The notes beneath the pieces were generated by a model. That model was not told where the DNA came from. It made no database searches and saw only the letters and a program-made list of their open reading frames with translations. Position numbers and translations under genes: made by a program. Positions 8,503 to 17,410 of a stretch of DNA of 64,000 nt are shown one piece after another. How positions within the stretch are numbered: the first letter of the stretch is position 1; every line of letters begins with the position of its first letter. Source of the stretch: Pseudomonadales bacterium (GTDB lineage: Bacteria; Pseudomonadota; Gammaproteobacteria; Pseudomonadales; UBA7434); the NCBI GenBank assembly GCA_028223755.1, contig JAOIUY010000012.1, positions 1 through 64,000 of the forward strand. Direction: 5' to 3'.

Positions 8503-9282
8503 ATGAACAATAAAAATGTACTTCAAACAACGCTGTCTATAACAGCTTTAACCTTTACTGCGCTTATCAGCAGCGTTCAAGCACAAGCAGCCGTCATCAC
8601 CTTTGATGATAATGCACTAGCGGCGGATACGTTTTTTGCACCAGCTGCACAGACGAGCTTTACTAGTGGCGGCGTTAGCTTCGACCATGACTGGAGCTGG
8701 GGTTGCTGCTGGGGTAATTTCACTTACTCTAATAAGCAAGATACTAGCACCCCCGGTTTCGGCAATGACCGCAGTGCTATCACGGGCACAGGGGTTGGCA
8801 GCGGACAGGACAATTATGCCGTATCTTACGGTAATGCAAGCTTAAACTTTGCTGGCGCAACGCAAGTTGAATCAGCCTATATCACCAATACCACCTATGC
8901 CTATTTAGCAGTTAAAGATGGCAATGATGGCGCTGGTTATGTAAAAGGCGCATTTACAGAGGGTGATTTTTTCACGCTGACTATTAATGGTCTTGATCAA
9001 AACGACAATGTTATTTCTGCGTTTGATTTTTCTTTAGCTGACGGCAGCAATGTTGTAGACAGTTGGGTACAAGCCGACTTAAGCAGTCTTGGCACCGTTT
9101 ATGGCTTAGCATTTAGCTACAGCTCGTCAGATGTAGGTGAATATGGTATCAACACACCCACTTACTTCGCTATTGATAACATTGCTATTCAAGCAGTCCC
9201 TGTACCTGCCTCAGCATTGCTGTTTTTCTCAGCACTATTATCGGTAGTCACCGGCTCAGCCATTAGAAAAGCACGCTGCTAA
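8503..9282 (+). CDS. DUF4465-type secreted protein with PEP-CTERM tail
   Basis: The 259-residue protein has a signal peptide cleaved near AQAA (about residue 29). A beta-sandwich-like body carries DUF4465 landmarks: FTSGGVSFDHDW, WGNFTYSNKQDTSTPGFGN, SAITGTGVGSGQDNYAVSYG and SSDVGEYGINTPTYFAIDN. The end is a classical PEP-CTERM: VPVPASALLFFSALLSVV followed by IRKARC. AAGGAA lies 7 nt before the ATG. From memory, DUF4465 proteins occur beside B12 receptors in Bacteroidota, where surface B12-binding lipoproteins are known; here the anchor is an exosortase tail instead of a lipid. It is third in the riboswitch-controlled unit and is followed by a strong terminator. Confidence 0.82.
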   Translation: MNNKNVLQTTLSITALTFTALISSVQAQAAVITFDDNALAADTFFAPAAQTSFTSGGVSFDHDWSWGCCWGNFTYSNKQDTSTPGFGNDRSAITGTGVGSGQDNYAVSYGNASLNFAGATQVESAYITNTTYAYLAVKDGNDGAGYVKGAFTEGDFFTLTINGLDQNDNVISAFDFSLADGSNVVDSWVQADLSSLGTVYGLAFSYSSSDVGEYGINTPTYFAIDNIAIQAVPVPASALLFFSALLSVVTGSAIRKARC

Positions 9283-9294
9283 AACGGCCATGAT

Positions 9295-9331
9295 AAGCGC
9301 GGATCGAATGGCTTCCATTCCATCCGCGCTT
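9295..9331 (+). terminator. Rho-independent-type terminator of the btuB unit
   Basis: A 17-bp stem (AAGCGCGGAT... with ...ATCCGCGCTT, one mismatch) closes over a 3-nt loop 12 nt after the stop of the DUF4465 gene. The T run after it is short, so termination may be bidirectional or only mRNA-stabilising. Confidence 0.75.
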
Positions 9332-9660
9332 TGTCATACTTAACCATGCATTACCCCGCATTACCTTCCCCCTCCTTAGCCTTCTTCGATAATACTCATT
9401 AATACTTCCTATCAATTAACACTCTCAAAGGATGAGCTTGGCCAGATATTGTGCGAAAATGGATCTTAACCATTTGTGAGGTGTTAAGTTTTAAATTAAT
9501 GGTTAGAATGCGTCTTTATTCAATAAGCTAGGCAAAACTTAGTGCAATTGATGTAATAGCTTGGATCGTGTTCAAATCCGCAGATAACGCAGGTAAAATA
9601 GCTGCACTTTTAGATACGAATAGCCACGAACTCCTTTACAAAAAAATAAACTGGAAATCT
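9332..9660. other. Intergenic region before gnd
   Basis: This stretch must contain the gnd promoter, but I cannot fix -35 and -10 boxes with confidence. A GTG at 9568 would extend gnd by 31 codons without homology to the family, and I treat that part as untranslated. No RNA gene or repeat is evident. Confidence 0.4.
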
Positions 9661-11115
9661 ATGAAAACTCTTTCTGATATTGGCTTAATAGGCCTTGCTG
9701 TTATGGGTGAAAACCTTGTCTTAAATATGGCCAGCAAAGGATATACCGTTACCGCTTTTAACCGTTCAACCGATAAAGTCGAGAATTTCGTTAATGGACG
9801 TGCAAAGGGAGAGTCGATTCGTGGCGCATATTCCATAGAAGAGCTTGTCCAATCGCTGGCTACACCGCGTAAAATCATGATTATGGTCAAATCTGGTGGC
9901 CCCGTTGATGCCACTATAGAGCAACTGCTCCCCCTATTAGATAAAGGCGACATCATTATTGATGGCGGCAACACCCACTTTCCCGACACGATTCGTCGCG
10001 AGAAATACTGTGCCGAACAAGGCATTCACTTTGTTGGCGCAGGCGTATCCGGCGGCGAAGAAGGTGCATTAAAAGGCCCATCGATTATGCCCGGCGGTTC
10101 AGCCGAAGCATGGCAAGCCGTTAAACCGATTTTTCAAGATATCTCTGCAAAAGTAGACGATGGCGCACCTTGCTGTGATTACGTGGGCGAAAATGGCGCA
10201 GGCCACTTTGTCAAAATGGTCCATAACGGCATTGAATACGGTGATATGCAATTATTGTGTGAAGCCTACCAAATCATGAAAGACGTACTGGGTATGTCGG
10301 CCGATGAAATGCATGAAGTATTCAAAAAGTGGAACACCACTGAGCTCGATAGTTATTTAGTCGAAATTACACGTGACATTCTCTCTTATAAAGACGAAGA
10401 CGGCTCACCATTAGTAGAAAGCATTCTTGATACCGCTGGCCAAAAAGGTACTGGTAAATGGACGGGCGTTGTAGCACTCGATTTAGGTGTACCACTCACA
10501 CTGATCGCTGAATCGGTATTTGCTCGCTGCATCTCAGCTTTAAAAGAAGAGCGTGTTGAAGCCTCTAAATTCATCACCGGCCCCGCCAAACAATTTGATG
10601 GCGACAAAGCTGCCTTTATCGAAGACTTACGCCAAGCGGTATTAGCGGCGAAAATAGTCTCTTACGCTCAAGGTTATACCTTAATGCGTGAAGCTGCTAA
10701 AGAATTTAACTGGAACCTTAACTACGGTGGCATTGCGCTTATGTGGCGTGGCGGCTGTATTATCCGCTCAGCATTCTTAGGCAAAATTAAAGAAGCGTTT
10801 GATAAAAATCCCGAACTGAATAACTTATTATTAGACGATTACTTTAAAGATACCGTGGTTAACTCTCAGCAAGGCTGGAGAAACGTCGTGGTCAATGCTG
10901 TCACCAATGGCGTGCCAGCACCCTGCTTAACCGCCGCATTGAACTACTTTGATGGCTATCGTACAGCGCGCTTACCGGCCAACTTACTGCAAGCTCAGCG
11001 CGATTACTTTGGTGCTCACACTTATGAGCGCACTGATAAGCCTAGAGGCGAGTTCTTTCATACTAACTGGACAGGACGTGGCGGAAATACCTCGTCTTCG
11101 ACCTATAACGCATAG
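9661..11115 (+). CDS. gnd: 6-phosphogluconate dehydrogenase, decarboxylating
   Basis: This enzyme oxidises 6-phosphogluconate to ribulose 5-phosphate with NADP+ in the pentose phosphate pathway. The N-terminal Rossmann motif GLIGLAVMGENLVLNMASKGY, the signature IIDGGNTHFPDT, the substrate loop GAGVSGGEEGALKGPSIMPGG and the catalytic HFVKMVHNGIEYGDMQL are all intact. The ATG at 9661 gives about 484 residues, close to the usual 470. The extension from the GTG at 9568 has no homologous sequence and was rejected. It appears to be a single-gene unit with its own terminator. Confidence 0.96.
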   Translation: MKTLSDIGLIGLAVMGENLVLNMASKGYTVTAFNRSTDKVENFVNGRAKGESIRGAYSIEELVQSLATPRKIMIMVKSGGPVDATIEQLLPLLDKGDIIIDGGNTHFPDTIRREKYCAEQGIHFVGAGVSGGEEGALKGPSIMPGGSAEAWQAVKPIFQDISAKVDDGAPCCDYVGENGAGHFVKMVHNGIEYGDMQLLCEAYQIMKDVLGMSADEMHEVFKKWNTTELDSYLVEITRDILSYKDEDGSPLVESILDTAGQKGTGKWTGVVALDLGVPLTLIAESVFARCISALKEERVEASKFITGPAKQFDGDKAAFIEDLRQAVLAAKIVSYAQGYTLMREAAKEFNWNLNYGGIALMWRGGCIIRSAFLGKIKEAFDKNPELNNLLLDDYFKDTVVNSQQGWRNVVVNAVTNGVPAPCLTAALNYFDGYRTARLPANLLQAQRDYFGAHTYERTDKPRGEFFHTNWTGRGGNTSSSTYNA

Positions 11116-11154
11116 CTTTCTTAACAGCTAAAGCCGTTTATCCATTTAAAACCC

Positions 11155-11190
11155 AAGCCTGTTTGCTCATTTAAAAGCAAACGGGCTTTT
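11155..11190 (+). terminator. Terminator after gnd
   Basis: GCCTGTTTGCT and AGCAAACGGGC form an 11-bp stem with one wobble around an 8-nt loop, followed by TTTT. It lies 40 nt downstream of the gnd stop. Confidence 0.8.
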
Positions 11191-11318
11191 CGCCCTCTTA
11201 ACCCGCCACTCTGCACTCATTATTTGCGGTCCATTGCTTTTCAGACTGTGCAAAGCCCTTGTCTTAAATTACAATCCCACTCCTACTTTCAACTGCATTA
11301 GTGGCTCTACTCTCCCTT

Positions 11319-13949
11319 ATGACTTCTTCCGAACAAACATCTGCTTCGACTGCCACTTCAGAACATACGCCGATGATGCGCCAGTACTTAAAGATTAAGG
11401 CGCAACATCCCAACGAACTGGTGTTCTACCGCATGGGTGACTTCTACGAGCTATTTTTTGATGATGCCAAATTAGCCTCTGAAATCTTAGATTTAACCCT
11501 AACCGCACGTGGTAAATCCGGCGGCAACCCTATTCCAATGGCGGGTATTCCCTACCATTCAGCCGATGGTTATTTAGCCAAATGCGTTAAAGCCGGTTTA
11601 TCGGTTGCCATTTGTGAGCAAGTGGGCGACCCCGCAACTAGCAAGGGACCCGTTGAGCGAAAAGTACAGCGCGTTATAACCCCCGGCACATTAAGCGACG
11701 AAGCTTTAATGGATGCCAAACGCGAACCCCTGTTGGTTTGTGTGCATCGTCATAACGATAGTGCTGGCAGAGAAACGTTTGGTATAGCCTGGCTTGCCAT
11801 GGCTAGCGGTAAATTTTCTATTAGCCAAACCCACTCACTGGCCGATTTAAAAACCGAACTACTCCAATTAGACGGTGCCGAATTACTCACCTCAGACCAC
11901 AGCATTATTCCAGCCGACGCTATTGATCCGTCTATTGTTAGAGAGCGACCTATATGGGAATTTGATGCCGATACCGCCTTTAAAGAATTAACCCGACAAT
12001 TTGGCACTCGTGATTTATCAGCCTTTGGTGCCGACCCCTTTCCCATTGCTGTTTGTGCAGCCGGTGCATTAATCCAATACGCCCGCTCTACACAATCTGG
12101 CGCACTGCCGCATATCCAAGCGTTAAGTGTTGAAAATCGCAGTGACTATCTTTGTATTGATGGTGCAAGCCGACGCAACTTAGAACTGGATAAAAACTTA
12201 AATGGTGACGAGAGCAATACCTTATTAGCGGTTTTAGATACCGCATCGACGGCAATGGGCAGTCGCCTTATGCGACAGTGGTTAGCCAAGCCATTAAATC
12301 AAATCACCCCAATTCTTAGTCGCCAGCAAGCCATTGCAGCACTGTTGCAAAACTATGCCTTTGAATCTGTGCGTACGGCGTTAAAACCCATTGGCGATAT
12401 GCAACGGATTTTAACGCGCATCAGCTTACGCTCGGCAAGACCTCGTGATTTAACCCGACTCTGTGACTCACTCAATGCATTGCCCGAATTAAATCGAGTA
12501 ATGACAGATAGTCGTGATGATGTCATTGATCGCATTAGCACTCGCATCGGTGTCTTTCCCGAGCAATCTGATCTACTCACCCGAGCGCTGCAAGAAAACC
12601 CACCCATGACGATTCGCGATGGTGGTGTTATTGCTAACGGCTATGATGCAGAGCTTGATGAGTTTCGTGCGTTAAGCACTAATGCATCGGACTTTTTAAT
12701 TCAGTTAGAACAACGTGAGCGCGAAAAGACCGGTATTAGCACTTTAAAAGTAGGCTATAACCGCGTGCATGGTTACTTTATAGAAATCAGCCGTGCGCAA
12801 TCGGCCAATGCACCGGTAGAGTACACACGCCGACAAACCTTAAAAAATGCCGAGCGTTTTATTACGCCTGAATTAAAAGTTTTTGAAGACAAAGCGCTTA
12901 GCGCACAAAGCAAAGCCTTAGCGCGCGAAAAATATCTTTACGAACAATTAATTGAAACGCTGAATGAACAACTACCGCTATTACAATCGAGCGCCGAAGC
13001 CATTGCTGAAATTGATGTATTAGCCACTTTAGCCGAACGTGCCGACAGCCTTAACTGGCGCGCACCGAAACTCGAACAGCGTGCAGGTATTGTCATTAAA
13101 CAAGGCCGACACCCTGTTGTTGAGCATGTATCGAGCGAACCGTTTATCCCTAACGATTTACATATGGATGAACAGCGTCGCATGTTAATCATTACCGGCC
13201 CTAACATGGGTGGTAAGTCGACCTATATGCGACAGGTTGCGTTAATTACCGTGCTTGCGCATATGGGCAGTTATGTGCCCGCCGAATCAGCAACACTGGG
13301 GCTTGTTGACCAAGTGTTTACGCGAATAGGTTCGTCCGATGATTTAGCCGGTGGCCGCTCGACCTTTATGGTTGAAATGTCCGAGACCGCACATATTTTG
13401 CATCATGCAACAACACGCAGCTTAGTGTTAATGGATGAGATTGGTAGAGGAACCAGCACCTTTGATGGTTTATCGCTAGCTTGGGCTTGTGCACATCACC
13501 TAGCTGAAAAGCTTCAAGCCTTTACCCTGTTTGCCACGCATTACTTTGAGCTAACCAGCCTACCCGACACCCTGACGGATATTGCCAACGTACATCTTGA
13601 TGCCACCGAATACGGCGACGATATTGTCTTTATGCATACCGTCAAAGATGGACCAGCAAATCAAAGTTACGGTATTCAAGTGGCTAAGTTAGCGGGCATT
13701 CCTAACGACGTATTACAATTTGCCAGCCACAAGCTCGGTGAATTAGAAGCCGCTAGTTTAGCCAGCGATAACGCAGCACCAGCGGCTGTTACTGGCACCG
13801 CTAAAGCAAAGAGCAGCTCTTCGCCACAGCCCGACCTATTTGCACGAACAGGCAGTCAGCTACAAGAAGCGGTCAGCGCACTCAATCTGGATGAAATGAC
13901 ACCCAGAGCGGCTTTAGACGCCCTTTACGACCTAAAACGAAAGCTTTAG
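11319..13949 (+). CDS. mutS: DNA mismatch repair protein MutS
   Basis: MutS recognises mismatches and starts methyl-directed repair. The mismatch-binding motif [11 protein letters not shown] is at about residues 35-45, followed by the core and clamp domains. The ATPase part has Walker [14 protein letters not shown], Walker [17 protein letters not shown] and the trans-acting [16 protein letters not shown]. The C-terminus has the usual linker and [18 protein letters not shown] tail that binds the beta clamp or tetramerises. ATG 11319 gives 876 residues; GTG 11301 is an alternative, and neither has a clear Shine-Dalgarno. It lies upstream of fdxA and convergent with rpoS, the common arrangement in gammaproteobacteria. 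Confidence 0.96.
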   Translation: MTSSEQTSASTATSEHTPMMRQYLKIKAQHPNELVFYRMGDFYELFFDDAKLASEILDLTLTARGKSGGNPIPMAGIPYHSADGYLAKCVKAGLSVAICEQVGDPATSKGPVERKVQRVITPGTLSDEALMDAKREPLLVCVHRHNDSAGRETFGIAWLAMASGKFSISQTHSLADLKTELLQLDGAELLTSDHSIIPADAIDPSIVRERPIWEFDADTAFKELTRQFGTRDLSAFGADPFPIAVCAAGALIQYARSTQSGALPHIQALSVENRSDYLCIDGASRRNLELDKNLNGDESNTLLAVLDTASTAMGSRLMRQWLAKPLNQITPILSRQQAIAALLQNYAFESVRTALKPIGDMQRILTRISLRSARPRDLTRLCDSLNALPELNRVMTDSRDDVIDRISTRIGVFPEQSDLLTRALQENPPMTIRDGGVIANGYDAELDEFRALSTNASDFLIQLEQREREKTGISTLKVGYNRVHGYFIEISRAQSANAPVEYTRRQTLKNAERFITPELKVFEDKALSAQSKALAREKYLYEQLIETLNEQLPLLQSSAEAIAEIDVLATLAERADSLNWRAPKLEQRAGIVIKQGRHPVVEHVSSEPFIPNDLHMDEQRRMLIITGPNMGGKSTYMRQVALITVLAHMGSYVPAESATLGLVDQVFTRIGSSDDLAGGRSTFMVEMSETAHILHHATTRSLVLMDEIGRGTSTFDGLSLAWACAHHLAEKLQAFTLFATHYFELTSLPDTLTDIANVHLDATEYGDDIVFMHTVKDGPANQSYGIQVAKLAGIPNDVLQFASHKLGELEAASLASDNAAPAAVTGTAKAKSSSSPQPDLFARTGSQLQEAVSALNLDEMTPRAALDALYDLKRKL

Positions 13950-13972
13950 CCCCAAGTCAGCGACACTGAATT

Positions 13973-14010
13973 GGCGCAATATGTCGCTATCGGCGCAATA
14001 TATGGCTATC
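13973..14010 (+). repeat. Two tandem copies of a 19-bp sequence
   Basis: GGCGCAATATGTCGCTATC at 13973-13991 is followed directly by a near copy at 13992-14010 with two to three differences. It lies between mutS and fdxA, about 115 bp before the fdxA start, and could be part of the fdxA promoter or a neutral duplication. Confidence 0.6.
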
Positions 14011-14124
14011 GGCAACTAAAAAGCGCTCAATACGGGTTTTCGGCATCCAGCGGCCATGATAAACTCCGCCCTCGATTTTTTAGCATCATTCGATTTTCAG
14101 TATTAATTGGAGAGTACGACCACA

Positions 14125-14448
14125 ATGACTTTTGTTGTAGGCGAAAACTGCATTAAATGTAAACACACTGACTGTGTAGAAGTCTGTCCGGTAGATTGTT
14201 TCTACGAAGGCCCTAACTTTCTTGTTATCCATCCTGATGAGTGTATTGATTGTGCGCTCTGCGAGCCTGAGTGCCCTGCTGATGCGATATTCTCTGAAGA
14301 TGAGCTACCCGAGGATCAACAGATATTTCTTGAGCTCAATGCTGAGCTTGCTGAGTCTTGGCCGAATATCACTGAAATGAAGCCGGCGCCTGCAGACGCT
14401 GAAAAGTGGAATGGTGTGCCTGAGAAGCTGAAATTGCTTGAGCGTTAA
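14125..14448 (+). CDS. fdxA: Seven-iron ferredoxin FdxA
   Basis: This is a 107-residue bacterial ferredoxin with one [3Fe-4S] and one [4Fe-4S] cluster, a soluble electron carrier. The motifs [17 protein letters not shown] (extended first motif) and [12 protein letters not shown] supply the cluster ligands, and the C-terminal extension is typical of the Azotobacter FdI/FdxA type. The ATG at 14125 gives the family N-terminus [12 protein letters not shown] and has GGAG 12 nt upstream. It is placed between mutS and rpoS as in Pseudomonas relatives. Confidence 0.95.
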   Translation: MTFVVGENCIKCKHTDCVEVCPVDCFYEGPNFLVIHPDECIDCALCEPECPADAIFSEDELPEDQQIFLELNAELAESWPNITEMKPAPADAEKWNGVPEKLKLLER

Positions 14449-14477
14449 ATTGTTGTTTTAAGTAGGCTAGGATATTT

Positions 14478-14510
14478 AAAAAAACCGCGTTTTTATATGC
14501 GGTTTTTTTA
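14478..14510 (+). terminator. Terminator after fdxA
   Basis: AAAAAAACCGC and GCGGTTTTTTT form an 11-bp stem around a 10-nt loop, ending in a T7 run 30 nt after the fdxA stop. Confidence 0.88.
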
Positions 14511-14539
14511 TGGCTTCTTTTAAGTTCAAGGTTAAGGCT

Positions 14540-14603
14540 AAGTTCAAGTTCATAGTCAAGACCGTCGGGGTGGCCCGACGGTTTTGACTGTGAACTTGAA
14601 CTT
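14540..14603. repeat. Long inverted repeat, 30-bp arms and 4-nt loop
   Basis: The arms 14540-14569 and 14574-14603 pair along their full length with only a few G-U wobbles around the loop GTGG; the apex is ACCGTCGGG with CCCGACGGT. It stands between the fdxA terminator and the rpoS terminator of the opposite strand. It has no long T run, is too large for an ordinary terminator, and is not flanked by a transposase. It might be an mRNA-stabilising element, a bidirectional transcription barrier or a dispersed palindromic repeat. Confidence 0.85.
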
Positions 14604-14626
14604 GAATCTAAACTTAAAACAAAAGC

Positions 14627-14656
14627 AAAAAAAACCGATGATATCAATCACCGGTT
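14627..14656 (-). terminator. Terminator after rpoS
   Basis: Read on the minus strand, AACCGGTGAT and ATCATCGGTT form a 10-bp stem (one G-U) followed by eight T residues, 28 nt after the rpoS stop. Confidence 0.85.
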
Positions 14657-14683
14657 TCTCAAAACACCATCAGCCCTCAAACC

Positions 14684-15685
14684 CTACTGACTAAAAATCG
14701 ACTCACTCGACAAACCCTCACTGCGCATAATCTCCTTCAAGCGGCGTAAAGCCTCAACCTGAATCTGCCTGACACGCTCACGCGTCAAACCAATCTCAGC
14801 ACCCACCTGCTCAAGGGTAGCCGCTTCATGACCGCGCAAACCAAAGCGACGCATAATAACCTCACGTTGCTTTTCAGATAAATCATCGAGCCACTTATTA
14901 ATGCTCGAACGCATATTGTTATCTTGCAGTAATTGCGCAGGATCAGACACCTTAGTATCAGCAACCGTCTCAACCACTGTACGCTCTGAATCGTGACCCA
15001 AAGGCGCATCAATCGATGTAACGCGCTCATTAAGCTTTAACATCCGCTTAACGTCTGCTACTGGCTTCTCAAGTAACTCAGCAATCTCTTCAGCACTCGG
15101 CTCATGATCAAGTTTTTGGCTCAACTCACGCGAAGCGCGCAAATAAACATTTAACTCTTTAACCACGTGAATCGGTAAACGTATGGTACGCGTCTGATTC
15201 ATAATCGCGCGTTCAATGGTCTGACGAATCCACCATGTTGCGTAAGTAGAAAAACGGAAACCACGATCCGGATCAAATTTTTCTACCGCACGAATCAAAC
15301 CGAGGTTACCCTCTTCAATTAAATCCAGCAGCGTTAAACCACGATTTAAATAACGACGAGAGATTTTAACGACTAAACGTAAATTCGATTCAATCATACG
15401 CTTGCGACCAGCTTCATCGCCCGATAAAGCTAAACGCGCATAATGTTTTTCTTCGTCAGCAGATAATAGCGGCGAAAAACCAATTTCATTGAGATACATC
15501 TGCGTAGCATCAAGCGACTTGGGAGAGCGCTCAGCAGTTTTTCTGCGACCATCCATATCACCGGCAATCTCTTTAAAGTCCTTTTCTGCAACATCAGGAC
15601 TGGCATCAGAATTTTTATCCGATTTATCGTCCTTATCTATTGCTTCCAACTCAGCGTCTAACTTTTCGTCTGGACTTGCGATCAT
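14684..15685 (-). CDS. rpoS: RNA polymerase sigma factor RpoS
   Basis: This is the stationary-phase and general-stress sigma factor. Region 1.2 begins at [11 protein letters not shown], region 2 has [35 protein letters not shown] and [17 protein letters not shown], region 3 follows, and region 4 ends in a helix-turn-helix [20 protein letters not shown]. It is 333 residues long, as in E. coli. The N-terminal 50 residues are Asp/Lys/Glu-rich. The gene follows nlpD in the same direction, the classical nlpD-rpoS pair. A 7-bp tandem repeat fills most of the short gap to nlpD. Confidence 0.96.
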   Translation of the reverse strand: MIASPDEKLDAELEAIDKDDKSDKNSDASPDVAEKDFKEIAGDMDGRRKTAERSPKSLDATQMYLNEIGFSPLLSADEEKHYARLALSGDEAGRKRMIESNLRLVVKISRRYLNRGLTLLDLIEEGNLGLIRAVEKFDPDRGFRFSTYATWWIRQTIERAIMNQTRTIRLPIHVVKELNVYLRASRELSQKLDHEPSAEEIAELLEKPVADVKRMLKLNERVTSIDAPLGHDSERTVVETVADTKVSDPAQLLQDNNMRSSINKWLDDLSEKQREVIMRRFGLRGHEAATLEQVGAEIGLTRERVRQIQVEALRRLKEIMRSEGLSSESIFSQ

Positions 15686-15731
15686 GGGAATTGCCCCTGT
15701 AGGATAATGCTACAAATTTTATTTCGTAAAC

Positions 15732-15780
15732 CTTAACTCTTAATTCTTAATTCTTAATTCTTAATTCTTAATTCTTAACT
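15732..15780. repeat. Seven tandem copies of a 7-bp repeat between nlpD and rpoS
   Basis: On the plus strand, CTTAACT, five copies of CTTAATT, then CTTAACT follow one another without interruption. The last copy overlaps the nlpD stop codon, and the tract ends 46 nt upstream of the rpoS start. It therefore lies in the rpoS leader of any transcript that begins inside nlpD. Such heptamer tracts can gain or lose units by slippage. Confidence 0.95.
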
Positions 15781-16567
15781 ATCGCTTAGGTAAAATAGTT
15801 AACGGGTTAATCGGCACACCTTTCTTTCTAATCTCAAAGTGTAAATGTTCGTATGTAGTACCGCTCTTTCCCATTTCGGCAATTTTCTGCCCAACTTTAA
15901 CTTTATCGCCCTCATCGACCAACAATTGCCGATTATGAGCATAAGCACTTAAATAAGTATCATTGTGCTTAACAATTAACAGTTTGCCATAAGCCGGTAA
16001 CCCAGCTCCTGCATACACCACAATTCCGGTGTTAGCTGCAAAAATTGACTGCCCTCGAGTGCCACGAATATCTACACCTTTATGCAACGCACTACTTTTG
16101 CTGGAGTAACGTCGGCTTACCTTTCCTTTAGTGGGCCATTGCCAAGCGGTAAATCCGTCATAACGCTTGGTAACTTTTCTATTAGTCACTTTGCTCACTG
16201 ACGATACGACTGACGATGAAGTTGATGGCTGCTTTAAAACCGAAGGCTTACTCGCAGCAACGACTCTCCTATTCGTCAATATCAACGTTAGCTCTTGGCC
16301 GACGCGGAGCCTATACGGAGCCCGAATACCATTAGCAAGCGCCAAACGTTCGGGGTCCATATTGTAGCGCCAAGCAATGGCATACAACGTTTCGCCAGAG
16401 CTAACCCAATGACTATTAATTTTTTCCGTTGGCGGCTGTGGTCGTTCAACGACCATAACATGCGCTGAATCTGCGCAAGCAAACAAAGTAAACAGCAGCA
16501 CGATTAAACCTACACTGCGTATTACTTGCTTTAGTCTTTCGGTAGCCCCGTCATTGTCACTCAACAT
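15779..16567 (-). CDS. nlpD: NlpD-like lipoprotein: LysM plus LytM/M23 endopeptidase
   Basis: This envelope protein controls cell-wall amidases during division. It has a signal peptide with lipobox LFAC (Cys31), a LysM domain at about residues 53-97 (SGETLYAIAWRYNMDPERLALANG), a Ser/Lys-rich linker and an M23 domain at about 155-255. Unlike E. coli NlpD, which has lost metal ligands, this copy shows His162 and Asp166 (HKGVD), His211 (SAYAHN) and His241 and His243 (HLHFE), so it may still cut peptidoglycan. It precedes rpoS; in relatives the main rpoS promoter lies inside nlpD. Confidence 0.93.
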   Translation of the reverse strand: MLSDNDGATERLKQVIRSVGLIVLLFTLFACADSAHVMVVERPQPPTEKINSHWVSSGETLYAIAWRYNMDPERLALANGIRAPYRLRVGQELTLILTNRRVVAASKPSVLKQPSTSSSVVSSVSKVTNRKVTKRYDGFTAWQWPTKGKVSRRYSSKSSALHKGVDIRGTRGQSIFAANTGIVVYAGAGLPAYGKLLIVKHNDTYLSAYAHNRQLLVDEGDKVKVGQKIAEMGKSGTTYEHLHFEIRKKGVPINPLTILPKR

Positions 16568-16770
16568 CGCTTAAAATCTTTTTTAGAAACTTCAGCTAAT
16601 ATAATGATTTTAAAGCCATTTAAAACGAAATCATTGGTTAAATGTGCACTATTTCTCTATATCAAGCCCTATTCTTTCCAAAAACAGTGAGAAGCAGCAG
16701 CTAAAATGAACAACACAGATATAATATTGCTTGTAATAACAACTTAGGCCTCTTCACAGATAATCATATT

Positions 16771-17358
16771 ATGCTAAGAAATCTTTACGACTGGGTACTC
16801 ACCTGGGCAGATCACCGCTACGCATCATTTGCACTGTTTGTCATGGCCTTTGCCGAAGCGTCCTTCTTTCCAATTCCACCTGATGTTTTATTATTGGCAA
16901 TGGCCATGGGCGCGCCCAACAAAGCGCTGCGCTTTGCCGCTATTTGCACATTAGGATCGGTGTTAGGTGGTATTACGGGTTATGCCATGGGCTGGGGATT
17001 ATGGGGGGTACTGGACAGTTATTTTTATCAGTACGTACCTGGTTTTAATGAGGCTTTATTTATACGTTTGGCTGAATCATTTTCTGATAATACATTCTCT
17101 GCCATTTTTGCAGCTGGTTTTACGCCCATTCCATTTAAGGTATTTACCATTGCAGCCGGCGCGGCTCTCGTGCCGTTTGGTATTTTTGTATTGGGTGCGG
17201 TTGCCAGTCGTGCGCTGCGTTATGGTTTATTAGCCGCGCTTATTATGTGGTTTGGGCCAACCATCAAAGTATGGACTGATAAATACTTTAATATCTTAAC
17301 TATTGTGGCGACAGTATTGTTGGTAGGTGGTTTTGTTTTGATTGGGTATATGCATTAG
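16771..17358 (+). CDS. DedA/YqaA-family inner-membrane protein
   Basis: This 195-residue polytopic membrane protein belongs to the SNARE-associated/DedA superfamily. Landmarks are FAEASFFPIPPDVLLLAMA near the N-terminus and AAGFTPIPFKVFTIAAG in the middle, with about five hydrophobic segments. DedA-family proteins are implicated in lipid-carrier or lipid flipping and membrane homeostasis; the exact substrate is unknown. It is divergent from nlpD and convergent with der, with no obvious operon partner. No Shine-Dalgarno is evident before the ATG. Confidence 0.85.
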   Translation: MLRNLYDWVLTWADHRYASFALFVMAFAEASFFPIPPDVLLLAMAMGAPNKALRFAAICTLGSVLGGITGYAMGWGLWGVLDSYFYQYVPGFNEALFIRLAESFSDNTFSAIFAAGFTPIPFKVFTIAAGAALVPFGIFVLGAVASRALRYGLLAALIMWFGPTIKVWTDKYFNILTIVATVLLVGGFVLIGYMH

Positions 17359-17410
17359 CTGCCGACTTAACGTCACTAAGCAGAAAGTAATAACCTATTC
17401 TACAAAAAAA

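Noticed and set aside
9565-9585. T-loop-like GTTCAAATCC, possible tRNA 3' end
   Set aside because: No acceptor stem or anticodon arm can be drawn in the 70 nt upstream.
9568-9660. N-terminal extension of Gnd from GTG 9568
   Set aside because: The added residues have no counterpart in the family, while ATG 9661 gives the normal N-terminus.
14369-14647. 92-codon minus-strand frame over the fdxA end and the palindrome
   Set aside because: Its repetitive Glu/Leu/Ser composition comes from the inverted repeat and the fdxA antisense; no ribosome site or homology.
15732-15780. CRISPR-like repeat
   Set aside because: Units are 7 bp without spacers; it is a simple tandem repeat.
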